Source: Sphingomonadales bacterium
Lineage (GTDB): Bacteria; Pseudomonadota; Alphaproteobacteria; Sphingomonadales; Sphingomonadaceae
Assembly: GCA_006226685.1 (NCBI GenBank)
Contig: SBGG01000029.1
Coordinates: forward strand, 62,001 to 126,000
Length of the DNA: 64,000 nucleotides
Reading direction: 5' to 3'
The notes beneath the pieces were generated by a model that saw only the letters and a list, made by a program, of their open reading frames with translations, ran no database searches and had not been told where the DNA came from. Shown here piece after piece: positions 22,766 to 32,438 of this stretch; the stretch's first letter is position 1; every line of letters starts with the position of its first letter. The translations under genes and the position numbers were made by a program.

Positions 22766-24730
22766 ATGACCATCCCTGAACAAAAGCTGGCTAATGCGAT
22801 CCGCGCGCTCGCGATGGACGCGGTTCAGGCGGCGAACAGCGGCCACCCCGGTATGCCGATGGGCATGGCCGATGTCGCGACGGTGCTGTTCCGGGAGTAT
22901 CTGAAGTTCGATGCGAGCGATCCGCGCTGGGCCGATCGCGACCGGTTCGTGCTGTCCGCCGGTCATGGCTCGATGCTGATCTACGCGCTGCTGCATCTGA
23001 CCGGCTATGCGCAGCCGACGATCGAGGATATCCGCAACTTCCGTCAGTTGGGCAGCCCCTGCGCGGGCCACCCCGAAAATCATGAGTTGCCGGGCGTCGA
23101 ATGCACCACCGGCCCGCTGGGGCAGGGTTTTGCGATGGCGGTCGGCATGGCGATGGCCGAGCGGCATCTGAACGCGGTCTATGGCAATGATCTGGTCGAT
23201 CATCGCACCTGGGTGATTGCTGGCGACGGTTGCCTGATGGAAGGCATCAACCATGAGGCGGTGGGCCTTGCGGGGACGCTGGGCCTCGGTCGCCTCAATG
23301 TGTTGTGGGACAATAACCATATCACGATCGATGGCGATGTTTCGCTGTCGTCGAGCGAAGATGTGCTGGGCCGCTATCGTGCGTCCGGCTGGCATGTCGC
23401 CGAATGCGACGGCCATGATTTCGCCGATATTCGCCGGGCGCTGGCCGAGGCAGCCGCCGATCCGCGCCCGTCGCTGGTGTCGTGCCGCACCATTATCGGC
23501 AAGGGTGCGCCCAACAAGCAGGGCGGCCATAATGTTCACGGTGCGCCGCTGGGTGCCGAGGAAATCGCCGCCGCTCGCGTTGAGCTGGGTTGGGACTATC
23601 CGCCGTTCGAAATTCCCGCCGATGTGAAGACGGAGTGGGAAAAGGCCGGGCAGCATGGCGCAGGCGTCAAGGCCGAATGGCAGGCGCGTCTCACCGCATC
23701 CCCGCGCAAGGCGGAATTCGAAGCGCAGATGGCGGGCAGGCTCGATGCTGCGGTACCGACCCGCACCTTCATCGAAGGGCTGCTGGCCGACCCGAAGAAG
23801 GTTGCCACCCGCAAAGCCAGCGAAATGGCGCTTGAAGGGTTGACCGCTTCGATCCCCGCGATGGTGGGCGGTTCGGCCGACCTTACCGGTTCCAACAACA
23901 CCAAGACCAAGGCGACGGCGCCTTTCACCAAAGCCGATTATTCCGGCCGTTATGTCTATTATGGCATTCGCGAATTCGGCATGGCCGCGGCGATGAACGG
24001 CATGGCGCTGCATGGCGGCGTGGTGCCTTATGGCGGCACCTTCCTCGTGTTCAGCGATTATTGCCGCAATGCGATTCGCATGTCGGCTTTGCAGCAGTGC
24101 CGCACCATCTATGTGCTGACGCATGACAGCATCGGTCTGGGCGAGGACGGCCCGACCCACCAGCCGATCGAACATATCATGTCGATGCGGATGATCCCGA
24201 ATCTGGAGGTCTTCCGCCCCTGCGATGTGATCGAGACCGCAGAATGCTGGCAGCTTGCGCTGGAAAATGAGAGCACGCCATCGGTGCTGGCGCTGACCCG
24301 CCAGAATCTGCCGCAGCTTCGCACCGAAGCTACCGAAAATCGCAGTGCGAAGGGCGCCTATCGCCTGCGTGGGGCCACCGCCGCGCGCAAGGTGGTGATC
24401 GTCGCCACCGGGTCGGAAGTGGAAATCGCGATGACCGTCGCCGACCGGCTGGAGGCCGAAGGCATCGGCGCCGATGTCGTATCGATGCCCAGCATGTCGC
24501 GCTTCGCCGCGCAGGATGCGGCCTATCGGAACGATGTCATTCCCGGCGACGTTCTGCGCGTGTCGATCGAGGCGGGCACGACTTTCGGGTGGGAAAGCGT
24601 TACCGGCTCGGATGGGCTGCGTTTCGGCATCGACCGTTTTGGCGCGTCGGCGCCGATCGATGCTCTTTATGACTATTTCGGCCTGACCGCCGACAAGATG
24701 GTGCCGCAGATCATTGCGGCGCTGAAATAA
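22766..24730 (+). CDS. tkt: Transketolase
   Basis: This 654-residue thiamine-diphosphate enzyme shuttles two-carbon units in the pentose phosphate pathway. Evidence is [16 protein letters not shown] near the start, the ThDP motif GDG at 153-155 ending with DNN near 184, [12 protein letters not shown], the pyrimidine domain with [29 protein letters not shown]-like YGIREFGM, and [19 protein letters not shown] longer upstream frame begins far before the AAAG-containing leader and is unlikely. It is followed after 29 bases by gap, so the two form an operon. Confidence 0.97.
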   Translation: MTIPEQKLANAIRALAMDAVQAANSGHPGMPMGMADVATVLFREYLKFDASDPRWADRDRFVLSAGHGSMLIYALLHLTGYAQPTIEDIRNFRQLGSPCAGHPENHELPGVECTTGPLGQGFAMAVGMAMAERHLNAVYGNDLVDHRTWVIAGDGCLMEGINHEAVGLAGTLGLGRLNVLWDNNHITIDGDVSLSSSEDVLGRYRASGWHVAECDGHDFADIRRALAEAAADPRPSLVSCRTIIGKGAPNKQGGHNVHGAPLGAEEIAAARVELGWDYPPFEIPADVKTEWEKAGQHGAGVKAEWQARLTASPRKAEFEAQMAGRLDAAVPTRTFIEGLLADPKKVATRKASEMALEGLTASIPAMVGGSADLTGSNNTKTKATAPFTKADYSGRYVYYGIREFGMAAAMNGMALHGGVVPYGGTFLVFSDYCRNAIRMSALQQCRTIYVLTHDSIGLGEDGPTHQPIEHIMSMRMIPNLEVFRPCDVIETAECWQLALENESTPSVLALTRQNLPQLRTEATENRSAKGAYRLRGATAARKVVIVATGSEVEIAMTVADRLEAEGIGADVVSMPSMSRFAAQDAAYRNDVIPGDVLRVSIEAGTTFGWESVTGSDGLRFGIDRFGASAPIDALYDYFGLTADKMVPQIIAALK

Positions 24731-24759
24731 GCGGACGAACAGTACAGGAGGCACGTGCA

Positions 24760-25770
24760 GTGGCAGTCAAAGTAGCAATTAACGGATTCGGTCGTATCGG
24801 CCGTCTGGTCGCGCGGGCAATTCTGCAGCGCACCGATCATGACCTGGAGCTGGTCAGCATCAACGATCTGGGCGACGCCAAGTCGAACGCCCTGCTGTTC
24901 AAGCGCGACAGCGTTCACGGCAACTTCCCCGGCGAAGTGAGCGTTGACGGCACCGATCTCATCATCAACGGCAAGCGCATCCATGTGACCGCCGAGCGCG
25001 ATCCCGCCAACCTGCCCCATGCCGCCAACGGTGTCGACATCGCGCTGGAATGCACCGGCATTTTCGCCAGTAAGGAAAAGGCGAGCGCCCATCTGACCGC
25101 AGGTGCCAAGCGCGTCGTCATCTCCGCGCCGGCGACCGGTGTCGACAAGACGGTGGTGTTCGGCGTCAACCATGACACGCTGACCGCCGATGACGTCGTC
25201 ATTTCCAATGCGAGCTGCACCACCAACTGCCTCGCGCCGCTGGCGAAGGTCCTGCACGACGCGATCGGTATCGAGAGCGGCTTCATGACCACGGTGCACA
25301 GCTACACCAACGATCAGAACACGCTGGATCAGCTCCACAAGGATATGCGTCGCGCCCGCGCCGCCGCCCTGTCGATGATCCCGACCACCACCGGTGCCGC
25401 CCGCGCCGTGGGCGAGGTTCTGCCCGCGTTGAAGGGTAAGCTCGATGGTTCGTCGATCCGCGTGCCGACCCCGAATGTTTCGGTCGTGGACCTGAAGTTC
25501 CTGCCGAGCCGCGAAACCACGGTCGAGGAAGTCAATGCGCTGCTGAAGGCCGCTTCCGAAGCGGGGCCGCTCAAGGGCGTGCTCGGCTATTCGGATGAGC
25601 CGCTGGTTTCGATCGACTATAATGGCGATGCGCGCAGTTCGACCGTCGACAGCCTTGAAACCGCCGTTATCGACGGGCGGCTGGTCCGCGTGCTGAGCTG
25701 GTACGACAATGAATGGGGCTTCTCCAACCGGATGATCGATACCACCGGCGTGGTCGCGAAATTCCTCTGA
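24760..25770 (+). CDS. gap: Glyceraldehyde-3-phosphate dehydrogenase, type I
   Basis: A 336-residue enzyme from a GTG at 24760 with ACAGGAGG 9 bases upstream. It contains [17 protein letters not shown] (NAD fold), the catalytic Cys at residue 153 in [24 protein letters not shown] and the [13 protein letters not shown] end. It oxidises glyceraldehyde-3-phosphate in glycolysis. A rho-independent terminator follows the stop, separating it from pgk. Confidence 0.98.
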   Translation: MAVKVAINGFGRIGRLVARAILQRTDHDLELVSINDLGDAKSNALLFKRDSVHGNFPGEVSVDGTDLIINGKRIHVTAERDPANLPHAANGVDIALECTGIFASKEKASAHLTAGAKRVVISAPATGVDKTVVFGVNHDTLTADDVVISNASCTTNCLAPLAKVLHDAIGIESGFMTTVHSYTNDQNTLDQLHKDMRRARAAALSMIPTTTGAARAVGEVLPALKGKLDGSSIRVPTPNVSVVDLKFLPSRETTVEEVNALLKAASEAGPLKGVLGYSDEPLVSIDYNGDARSSTVDSLETAVIDGRLVRVLSWYDNEWGFSNRMIDTTGVVAKFL

Positions 25771-25780
25771 TATCGAATTG

Positions 25781-25813
25781 ACCGCTCGCCGGCATGGTCC
25801 GGCGGGCGGTTTT
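25781..25813 (+). terminator. Rho-independent terminator between gap and pgk
   Basis: The 12-base arms ACCGCTCGCCGG (25781-25792) and CCGGCGGGCGGT (25799-25810), one G-U pair, 6-base loop, are followed by TTTTG. It would end or attenuate tkt-gap transcripts and implies that pgk has its own start or is reached by read-through. Confidence 0.75.
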
Positions 25814-25890
25814 GCATGAACGGGGCAGGGGCTGCGGTCCCGGGCCTCGGAAATAGGGCCAAAGACAGGGCCGGCAACGGGGATAGCGAT

Positions 25891-27087
25891 TTGAAACCCT
25901 TCAAGACTCTCGACGATATGGGCGATGTGCGCGGCAAGGCCGTGCTGGTGCGTGAGGATCTGAACGTGCCGATGCACGATGGCGCGGTGACCGATGATAC
26001 CCGCCTGCGTGCGGCGATGCCGACCGTCAATGAGCTGTCGGACAAGGGGGCGAAGGTGTTGATCCTGGCGCATTTCGGCCGTCCCAAGGGGCAGCCGAGC
26101 GCGGAGTTGTCGCTTTCGCAGATCGTCCAGCCCCTGTCCGACGTGCTGGGTCGTCCGGTGCGCTATATCGATTGGGAAGGCGATCCGGCCGCTGCCGTGG
26201 CGGAGATGCAGCCGGGCGATGTCGCGGTTCTCGAAAATACCCGCTTTTTCGGCGGTGAAGAGAAGAATGATCCCAAGGTGGTCGATCGCTTCGCCGCGCT
26301 TGGCGATCTATACGTCAACGACGCTTTTTCCGCGGCGCATCGTGCCCATGCTTCGACCGAGGGGCTTGCCCATCGCCTGCCTGCTTTCGCCGGGCGCTCG
26401 ATGGAGCGGGAACTGGACGCGCTCGAGGCAGCGCTGGGCAAGCCGCAAAAGCCGGTGGCGGCGGTTGTCGGCGGGGCGAAGGTTTCGACCAAGCTCGACG
26501 TGCTCAACCATCTTGTCGCGAAGGTCGATCACCTCATCATCGGTGGCGGCATGGCCAATACTTTCCTTGCCGCGCGCGGTGTCGATGTCGGCAAATCGCT
26601 GTGCGAGCATGACCTGGCCGAAACCGCCGAAAAGATCATGGACGCGGCCGATGCGGCCGAATGCACCATCCACCTGCCTTATGACGTGGTGGTGGCGAAG
26701 GAATTCGCGGCCAATCCGCCGTCCGTCCGCACCTGTAACGTGCATGAGGTCGCTGCGGACGAAATGATTCTCGATGTTGGCCCGGCGGCGGTCGAGGCGC
26801 TGGCCGATGTCCTCAAGACCTGCCGGACGCTGGTCTGGAACGGGCCGCTGGGCGCGTTCGAGATCGCCCCGTTCGATGCGGCGACGGTCGCCCTGGCGAA
26901 GACGGCGGCGGCGCTGACCAAAGAAGGCTCGCTCGTTTCGGTCGCGGGCGGCGGCGATACGGTGGCTGCGCTCAACCATGCCGGGGTCGCCGCGGATTTC
27001 AGCTTCGTTTCGACCGCGGGCGGGGCTTTCCTTGAATGGATGGAAGGCAAGGAACTTCCGGGCGTGAAGGCGCTGGAGCGGGACTGA
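25891..27087 (+). CDS. pgk: Phosphoglycerate kinase
   Basis: About 398 residues when read from the TTG at 25891, which has GGGG 8 bases upstream. An ATG at 25816 would add 25 residues, overlap the terminator tail and give a poorly conserved extension. Motifs are [38 protein letters not shown] and the nucleotide-binding [13 protein letters not shown] near the C-terminus. The enzyme makes ATP and 3-phosphoglycerate in glycolysis. The aldolase gene follows after 57 bases. Confidence 0.96.
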   Translation: MKPFKTLDDMGDVRGKAVLVREDLNVPMHDGAVTDDTRLRAAMPTVNELSDKGAKVLILAHFGRPKGQPSAELSLSQIVQPLSDVLGRPVRYIDWEGDPAAAVAEMQPGDVAVLENTRFFGGEEKNDPKVVDRFAALGDLYVNDAFSAAHRAHASTEGLAHRLPAFAGRSMERELDALEAALGKPQKPVAAVVGGAKVSTKLDVLNHLVAKVDHLIIGGGMANTFLAARGVDVGKSLCEHDLAETAEKIMDAADAAECTIHLPYDVVVAKEFAANPPSVRTCNVHEVAADEMILDVGPAAVEALADVLKTCRTLVWNGPLGAFEIAPFDAATVALAKTAAALTKEGSLVSVAGGGDTVAALNHAGVAADFSFVSTAGGAFLEWMEGKELPGVKALERD

Positions 27088-27144
27088 AGCGTTCGCTTCG
27101 ATATTGGCCGGTATTCCGGCGCGACAAGAACAAGAGGTGTGCAG

Positions 27145-28041
27145 ATGCAGGAACAGGACATGATCAGGAAGATTGCCGAGGGGAAGGGCTTTATCGCGGC
27201 TCTCGACCAGAGCGGCGGTTCGACGCCCAAGGCGCTCAAGGGCTATGGTGTCGAGGAAGGTGCGTGGTCGACCGAAGCGGAAATGTTCGGTCTTATCCAC
27301 CAGATGCGCAGCCGAATCATCAGCTCGCCTGCCTTCACCGGTGACAAGGTGATCGGCGCGATCCTGTTTGAGCGGACGATGGACGGTGAAGTGGGCGGCA
27401 AGCCGACCCCGACGGCCCTGATCGACAAGGGCGTCGTTCCTTTCATCAAGATCGACAAGGGCCTCGAAGACGAAGCCAATGGCGTGCAGATGATGAAGCC
27501 GATGCCGGAACTGGACGTGCTCCTGAAGCGCGCCAAGGGGCTGGGCGTGTTCGGCACCAAGGAGCGTTCGGTCATCAACTCCGCCAACCGCGAGGGGATC
27601 GCCGCCATCGTGAAGCAGCAGTTTGAGGTGGGCGCGCAGGTGACTGCCGCCGGTCTGATGCCGATGATCGAGCCGGAAGTGAATATCAAGAGCGAAACCC
27701 GCGCCGAGTGCGACCAGATCCTGCTCGAAGAGCTGCTGAAGAATCTCGACGCGCTGCCGGAAGGTCAGCAGGTCATGCTGAAGCTGTCGCTTCCCCTTAA
27801 TGCGGGCCTGTTCGATCCGCTGGTCGCGCACCCCAAGGTGCTGCGCGTCGTTGCGCTTTCGGGTGGTTACAAGCGGCCCGAGGCGTGTGTCGAACTGGCG
27901 AAGAACAAGGGGATCATCGCCAGCTTCAGTCGCGCGCTGCTGGAAGACCTGCGCGCGCAGATGAGCGATGCGGAATTCGATGCATCGCTTGGTTCGGCGA
28001 TCGACGAAATCTATACGGCTTCGACCACGAAGACCGCCTGA
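27145..28041 (+). CDS. fda: Fructose-bisphosphate aldolase, class I
   Basis: The 298-residue protein is read from the ATG at 27145, which has AGAGG 9 bases upstream; the GTG six bases earlier is too close to that site. Motifs are GFIAALDQSGGSTPKALKGY, ILFERTMDGEV, the VPFIKIDKGLEDE strand with a Schiff-base-type Lys, GLMPMIEPEVNI, and ALSGGYKRPEACVELA. This is the short bacterial class I aldolase, not the zinc class II enzyme. It ends in a strong terminator. Confidence 0.95.
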   Translation: MQEQDMIRKIAEGKGFIAALDQSGGSTPKALKGYGVEEGAWSTEAEMFGLIHQMRSRIISSPAFTGDKVIGAILFERTMDGEVGGKPTPTALIDKGVVPFIKIDKGLEDEANGVQMMKPMPELDVLLKRAKGLGVFGTKERSVINSANREGIAAIVKQQFEVGAQVTAAGLMPMIEPEVNIKSETRAECDQILLEELLKNLDALPEGQQVMLKLSLPLNAGLFDPLVAHPKVLRVVALSGGYKRPEACVELAKNKGIIASFSRALLEDLRAQMSDAEFDASLGSAIDEIYTASTTKTA

Positions 28042-28097
28042 TTGGCGGCAGCTTTCTGGCTGGCAGTGTTTTGCCGCCGGGTCGAAAAGGATGAATG

Positions 28098-28131
28098 AAA
28101 GGGCGGGGCGACCGGGGTCGCTCCGCCCTTT
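28098..28131 (+). terminator. Strong hairpin terminator after the aldolase gene
   Basis: AAAGGGCGG and CCGCCCTTT form a 9-base stem, extended by GCGAC/GTCGC around a small loop, and are followed by TTTAT. The same palindrome is followed by TTTC on the other strand, so it may also end the convergent EamA gene, whose stop is 60 bases away. Confidence 0.75.
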
Positions 28132-28190
28132 ATCCCGTCGGTTTGCTGCCAGACGTGCCGGCCTATGACCGGCACGCGGTTGTCGGGCGG

Positions 28191-29096
28191 TCAGGTGGGC
28201 TCGGTAGGGATTGTCGGGGCGCCCGACATGCGGGAGGCTGTCCAGGCGGCTCCGGCGGATGCGGCCATGATGGCGGCAATGGCGATCCATTGCGTCAGCG
28301 GCAGATGTTCCCGCAACCAGATCGCCCCGGCCAGCGCGCCCAGAGCCGGTTCAAGGCTCATCAACGTACCGAATGTGCCAGCCGGAACGTGCCTGAGCGC
28401 GATCATCTCCAGCGTATAGGGCAGGGCACTCGACAGGAGCGCGACCGCGGCTACGAAGAGCAATGTCTGGGGGTGGGCCAGCACCCGGTCAGCGACGGCG
28501 ACGCCCGCCGGAAGGATGGCCAGCGCACCAATCGCCATGCCAAGGGCGGCGGCCCGATACCCATGATCCTGACTCGTACGCTTTCCGGCGAGGATATAGA
28601 GCGCCCAGCACAGTCCGGCGCCGAGTGCCCAGCCGATGCCGACCGGATCGGTATCGGCGTCGCCAATCCCGAACGGAAGCAGCAGGAAAAGCCCGGTCAC
28701 CGCAAGGCCTGCCCAGAGCAGGTCGACCCTGCGTCGGGAAAAGGCGATAGCCACGCCCAGCGGCCCGATGAATTCGATGGCGACCGCAAGGCCGAGCGGT
28801 ATGGTCGCCAGCGCTTTGTAGAAGCTGAGATTCATCAGGCCGAGGACAAGGCCGTAAAGCAGCAGCGGGCCGATGGTGGCGCGAGTCGGCCGGACTTTCC
28901 ACGGCGCGAGCGCGATAGCGAGGAACAGGGCAGCGAAGAGGATGCGCAGGCTGGCCGTACCGGCCGCGCCCAGCAGCGGAAACAGCCCCTTGGCAATCGC
29001 CGCGCCAAGCTGGATGGAGAGCATGCCGACCAGCAGGGCGGCGATAGAGAGGCCCATGGCCCTGCCTTGCGCCTTTTGTCCGGTTTGCCCCTGCAT
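28191..29096 (-). CDS. EamA-family transporter (RhtA-like exporter)
   Basis: About 301 residues from the ATG at 29096, which has GGAG 6 bases upstream; an ATG at 29135 lacks a site. Ten hydrophobic helices form two EamA halves (roughly 15-150 and 165-290). Motifs include LLLYGLVLGLMNLSFYKALA, IPLGLAVAIEFIGPLGVA and PYTLEMIALRHVPAGTFG, which are close to the RhtA threonine/homoserine exporter type. Substrate is not determinable from sequence. It is convergent with the aldolase gene. Confidence 0.87.
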   Translation of the reverse strand: MQGQTGQKAQGRAMGLSIAALLVGMLSIQLGAAIAKGLFPLLGAAGTASLRILFAALFLAIALAPWKVRPTRATIGPLLLYGLVLGLMNLSFYKALATIPLGLAVAIEFIGPLGVAIAFSRRRVDLLWAGLAVTGLFLLLPFGIGDADTDPVGIGWALGAGLCWALYILAGKRTSQDHGYRAAALGMAIGALAILPAGVAVADRVLAHPQTLLFVAAVALLSSALPYTLEMIALRHVPAGTFGTLMSLEPALGALAGAIWLREHLPLTQWIAIAAIMAASAGAAWTASRMSGAPTIPTEPT

Positions 29097-29305
29097 CACC
29101 GGCTCCATATCATCGACATTAAATGGTGCCCCCATGGTTCAGGTTTCGGACCTGTAGCGCTTCGGCTCGATCACGGGAGTGTTACGGTCTTGTCGTCTCT
29201 TTCATCGAAAGGGTGGGGGGCTGTCACCCCTTTTCTCGTTCCCGATGTGCGACATTGTCTGTTCCGTACTGGCTTAGCGGCGCATGGCGCGATATTGGAG
29301 GGCGC

Positions 29306-29998
29306 ATGACCGACTTTACCGATGACGAGCTGGCGCTCGACCCGCATTTCGCAGAGCGTTTCGAACGGGATGACCGCCGCCCTCCCTGTCAGCTTTACCT
29401 GATTTCTCCGCCGGTCCTGAGCGATGATTTTACCGACTGGTTGAAAGCCGCGTTCGACGGTGGTCCGGTTGCCGCCTTTCAGCTCCGCCTGAAGGGGGCG
29501 GAGGATGATGCGATCGCCCGCGTGGCCGAGCCGTTGCAGCGTCTGTGCGCCGATCATGAGGTTGCCTTCATCCTCAACGATAGCGCCGCGCTGGCGAAAC
29601 GGATTGGTGCCGACGGTGTGCATCTGGGGCAGCAGGATGGCGATGTGCGGGAGGCGCGGGCCTTGCTTGGGCCATCGGTGCAGATCGGTGTGACCTGTCA
29701 TGACAGCCGCCATCTGGCGATGGAGGCGGGGGAGGCCGGGGCTGATTACGTCGCCTTCGGGGCTTTTTATCCGACCGCGACCAAGGAAACGCATCACTGC
29801 CCCGATCCTTCGATCCTGAGCTGGTGGGTGACGCTGTTCGAACTGCCCTGTGTGGCGATCGGCGGGATCACGGCGGCCAATGCCCGGCCGCTGATCGATG
29901 CCGGGGCCGATTTCATCGCGGTCAGCGGTGCGGTGTGGAACCATCCGCAAGGTCCGGGTGAGGCTGTGCGGGAATTTGCAGGACTATTGGGCGATTGA
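29306..29998 (+). CDS. thiE: Thiamine phosphate synthase
   Basis: The 230-residue protein has TTGGAGG 5-8 bases upstream of its ATG. It is a TIM barrel with [39 protein letters not shown], the [14 protein letters not shown] motif, [25 protein letters not shown] and the C-terminal [12 protein letters not shown]. It joins the thiazole and pyrimidine parts of thiamine. The ~25-residue acidic N-terminal extension is longer than in E. coli. No TPP riboswitch pattern is visible in the 209 bases upstream. Transketolase in this window uses the cofactor. Confidence 0.92.
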   Translation: MTDFTDDELALDPHFAERFERDDRRPPCQLYLISPPVLSDDFTDWLKAAFDGGPVAAFQLRLKGAEDDAIARVAEPLQRLCADHEVAFILNDSAALAKRIGADGVHLGQQDGDVREARALLGPSVQIGVTCHDSRHLAMEAGEAGADYVAFGAFYPTATKETHHCPDPSILSWWVTLFELPCVAIGGITAANARPLIDAGADFIAVSGAVWNHPQGPGEAVREFAGLLGD

Positions 29999-30027
29999 CG
30001 GCTGTGTGGCCTGTGGCTGAGGGTTGA

Positions 30028-31008
30028 TCAGCCCTCGCCATAATGGCCTTTATACCAGGCGGCGAAGCGGCCTAGCCCTTCGGCCAGCATCACCTTCGGC
30101 TTATATCCGCACAGTGCATTGAGGCGCGATATATCGGCATAGGTGGCCGTAACATCACCCGGCTGCATCGGTCGCATGATCTTTTCCGCTGTGCGGCCGA
30201 GCGCGGTTTCCAGCGTTTCGATCATCTCCATCAGGCCGACCGGGTGACTGTCGCCGATATTGAGGATGCGGTGCTCGCCCGCAGCCGGGGCATGATCGAG
30301 CGCGCCGATAATGCCATCAACAATATCGTCGATATAGGTGAAATCGCGGGCCATCCGACCTTCGCCATAAACCTCGATCGGTTCACCGTTCATGATTTTG
30401 CGGGTGAAGCTGAAATAGGCCATGTCGGGCCGCCCCCATGGGCCATAGACGGTGAAGAAGCGCAGGCCGGTCTGCGGGAAGCCGTAAAGCGCCGCATAGC
30501 TCTCACTCATCAGTTCGCAGGAGCGTTTGGTCGCGGCATAGAGCGAAACCGGGTGAAGGGCGGGGTCATCCTCGGTAAAACCTTCGCCTCCCATCGGCCG
30601 GTCGCCATAGACGGAACTGGAGGAGGCGTAGACGAGATGGCCGAAATCCGCCGTATGGCGGCAGGCCTCCAATATGGAAAGATGCCCCGCCAGATTGGAA
30701 TGCTCATAGGCGAACGGGTTGTCGATACTGTGGCGGACACCGGCCTGCGCGGCGAGGTGAACGGCATGCCGCACGCCGCCGTCACGCACCAGGGAGGCGA
30801 TGGCGGGGGCATCGGCGATGTCGATCCGGTGGAAGGCAAAGCCCGGCCGGTCCAGCATTGTCGCGAGGCGGGCCTCCTTCAGTGCCGGATCATAATAGTC
30901 GTTGACGATGTCGACGCCGATAACCGTCTCGCCCCGGTCGAGCAGCCTGTGCGCCACCGCATGGCCGATGAACCCGGCCGCACCGGTGACGAGGACGGGC
31001 GATCCCAT
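30028..31008 (-). CDS. NAD-dependent epimerase, UDP-glucuronate 4-epimerase type
   Basis: A 326-residue SDR-fold enzyme from the ATG at 31008, just after the ugd stop; in-frame ATGs at 31032 and beyond would overlap ugd. It has LVTGAAGFIGHAVAHRLL, the AAQAGVRHSID segment, SSSSVYGD and a YAATKRS catalytic Tyr-Lys pair. FTVYGPWGRPDMAYF is characteristic of UDP-GlcA epimerases that give UDP-galacturonate. The 4-base spacing from ugd, which makes UDP-GlcA, supports that substrate. Confidence 0.9.
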   Translation of the reverse strand: MGSPVLVTGAAGFIGHAVAHRLLDRGETVIGVDIVNDYYDPALKEARLATMLDRPGFAFHRIDIADAPAIASLVRDGGVRHAVHLAAQAGVRHSIDNPFAYEHSNLAGHLSILEACRHTADFGHLVYASSSSVYGDRPMGGEGFTEDDPALHPVSLYAATKRSCELMSESYAALYGFPQTGLRFFTVYGPWGRPDMAYFSFTRKIMNGEPIEVYGEGRMARDFTYIDDIVDGIIGALDHAPAAGEHRILNIGDSHPVGLMEMIETLETALGRTAEKIMRPMQPGDVTATYADISRLNALCGYKPKVMLAEGLGRFAAWYKGHYGEG

Positions 31009-31012
31009 GCGT

Positions 31013-32314
31013 TTATCGACCGACGGCGCCATATTGGAACCCGGCCTTCTCCGCCGTTTCGCGCGGATAGATGTTGCGCAGGTCGACAAGGACCGGCGCC
31101 GTCAGCAGGCTTTTGGCGCGGTTGAGATCCAATGCCCGGAAAGCATCCCATTCGGTGACGATGGCGAGTGCGTCCGCTCCGTCCATCGCTTCATAGGGGC
31201 CGGTGCAATAGGTGACATTGTCGAGCACCAGCTTTGCCTGTTCCATCCCCTCCGGATCATAGGCGCGAATGGTCGCGCCGGCATCCTGAAGCGTCTGTAC
31301 AACGGCGATGGCGGGGGAATCGCGCATGTCGTCGGTATTGGGCTTGAAGGTCAGGCCGAGCAGGGCGATCGTCTTGCCGCGCACATCGCCGCCGCAGGCC
31401 TGAATGACCTTGCGGCCCATGGCGCGCTTGCGGTTGTCGTTGACCGCGACCACCGCCTCGACGATCCGCTGCGGCGCTTCATAATCCTGCGCCGTCTTGA
31501 GCAGCGCCAGCGTGTCCTTGGGGAAGCAGCTTCCGCCATAGCCGGGGCCGGCATGCAGGAACTTCGCGCCGATGCGGTTGTCGAGGCCGATGCCGCGCGA
31601 GACATCCTGCACATCCGCGCCGACCTTCTCGCACAGGTCGGCGATTTCGTTGATGAAGGTGATCTTGGTGGCGAGGAACGCGTTGGCCGCATATTTGGTG
31701 AGTTCCGCGCCCCGGCGGCTCATTTCCACGATCGGCGACTTGTTGATGTGCAGCGGGCGGTAAATCTCGCGCATCACTTCCAGCCCGCGCGGATCGTCGC
31801 CGCCGATGACAATGCGGTCTGGGCGCTTGAAATCGTCGATGGCCGCGCCTTCGCGCAGGAATTCGGGGTTGGAGATGACGGCGAAGTCTGCGTCCGGATT
31901 GGCTTCCCGCACGATCCGCTCGACTTCGTCGCCGGTTCCGACCGGGACGGTCGACTTGTCGACGATCACGGTGAAGCCGGTCAGCGATTGCGCCACTTCC
32001 TGCGCGGCGGCATAGACATAGGAAAGGTCCGCATGGCCATCACCCCGGCGCGAGGGGGTGCCGACCGCGATGAAGACGGCATCGGCATCTTTCACCGCAT
32101 CGGGCAGATCGGTCGTGAAGCGCAGGCGACCGGCGGCGACATTGGTGGCGACGAGATGGTCCAGTCCCGGTTCGTAAATCGGCATGCGCCCGGCGAGCAG
32201 GGCCTCGATTTTACGCTCATCCTTGTCGACGCAGATCACGTCATGGCCGAAATCGGCGAAACAGGCCCCGGAAACCAAGCCCACATAACCGGAACCGATC
32301 ATCGTAACGCGCAC
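31013..32314 (-). CDS. ugd: UDP-glucose 6-dehydrogenase
   Basis: The 433-residue enzyme oxidises UDP-glucose to UDP-glucuronate. It has the NAD motif MIGSGYVGLVSGACFADFG at the N-terminus, KSTVPVGTGDEVERI, NPEFLREGAAIDDF, the catalytic Cys near residue 262 in GYGGSCFPKDTLAL, and GLTFKPNTDDMRDSPAI in the C-terminal domain. All catalytic motifs are intact. The product feeds the epimerase that follows and probably glucuronate in the polymer. Confidence 0.97.
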   Translation of the reverse strand: MRVTMIGSGYVGLVSGACFADFGHDVICVDKDERKIEALLAGRMPIYEPGLDHLVATNVAAGRLRFTTDLPDAVKDADAVFIAVGTPSRRGDGHADLSYVYAAAQEVAQSLTGFTVIVDKSTVPVGTGDEVERIVREANPDADFAVISNPEFLREGAAIDDFKRPDRIVIGGDDPRGLEVMREIYRPLHINKSPIVEMSRRGAELTKYAANAFLATKITFINEIADLCEKVGADVQDVSRGIGLDNRIGAKFLHAGPGYGGSCFPKDTLALLKTAQDYEAPQRIVEAVVAVNDNRKRAMGRKVIQACGGDVRGKTIALLGLTFKPNTDDMRDSPAIAVVQTLQDAGATIRAYDPEGMEQAKLVLDNVTYCTGPYEAMDGADALAIVTEWDAFRALDLNRAKSLLTAPVLVDLRNIYPRETAEKAGFQYGAVGR

Positions 32315-32438
32315 TGTCTGTCTCCTTTATGTCCGCCCAGGCGGAAGTTGGCCATCTATCGTTCGGGGCGCTGTTATGCAACGCGCCAGATAGCCGGTTC
32401 GTCATTCGCTAATGGGTTCGGCAGCAGGCCGCCGGGAT

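Noticed and set aside
22739-24754. 671-codon frame antisense to tkt
   Set aside because: It is a shadow of a high-GC gene: His/Arg/Gly-rich with no recognisable domain, while the plus strand encodes a complete transketolase.
26308-28290. 660-codon frame antisense to pgk and the aldolase
   Set aside because: Composition is that of an antisense shadow and both plus-strand enzymes are complete and conserved.
29097-29305. Thiamine pyrophosphate riboswitch upstream of thiE
   Set aside because: I could not find the conserved THI-box core (CTGAGA and the ACCTGA block in the right order) in this gap.
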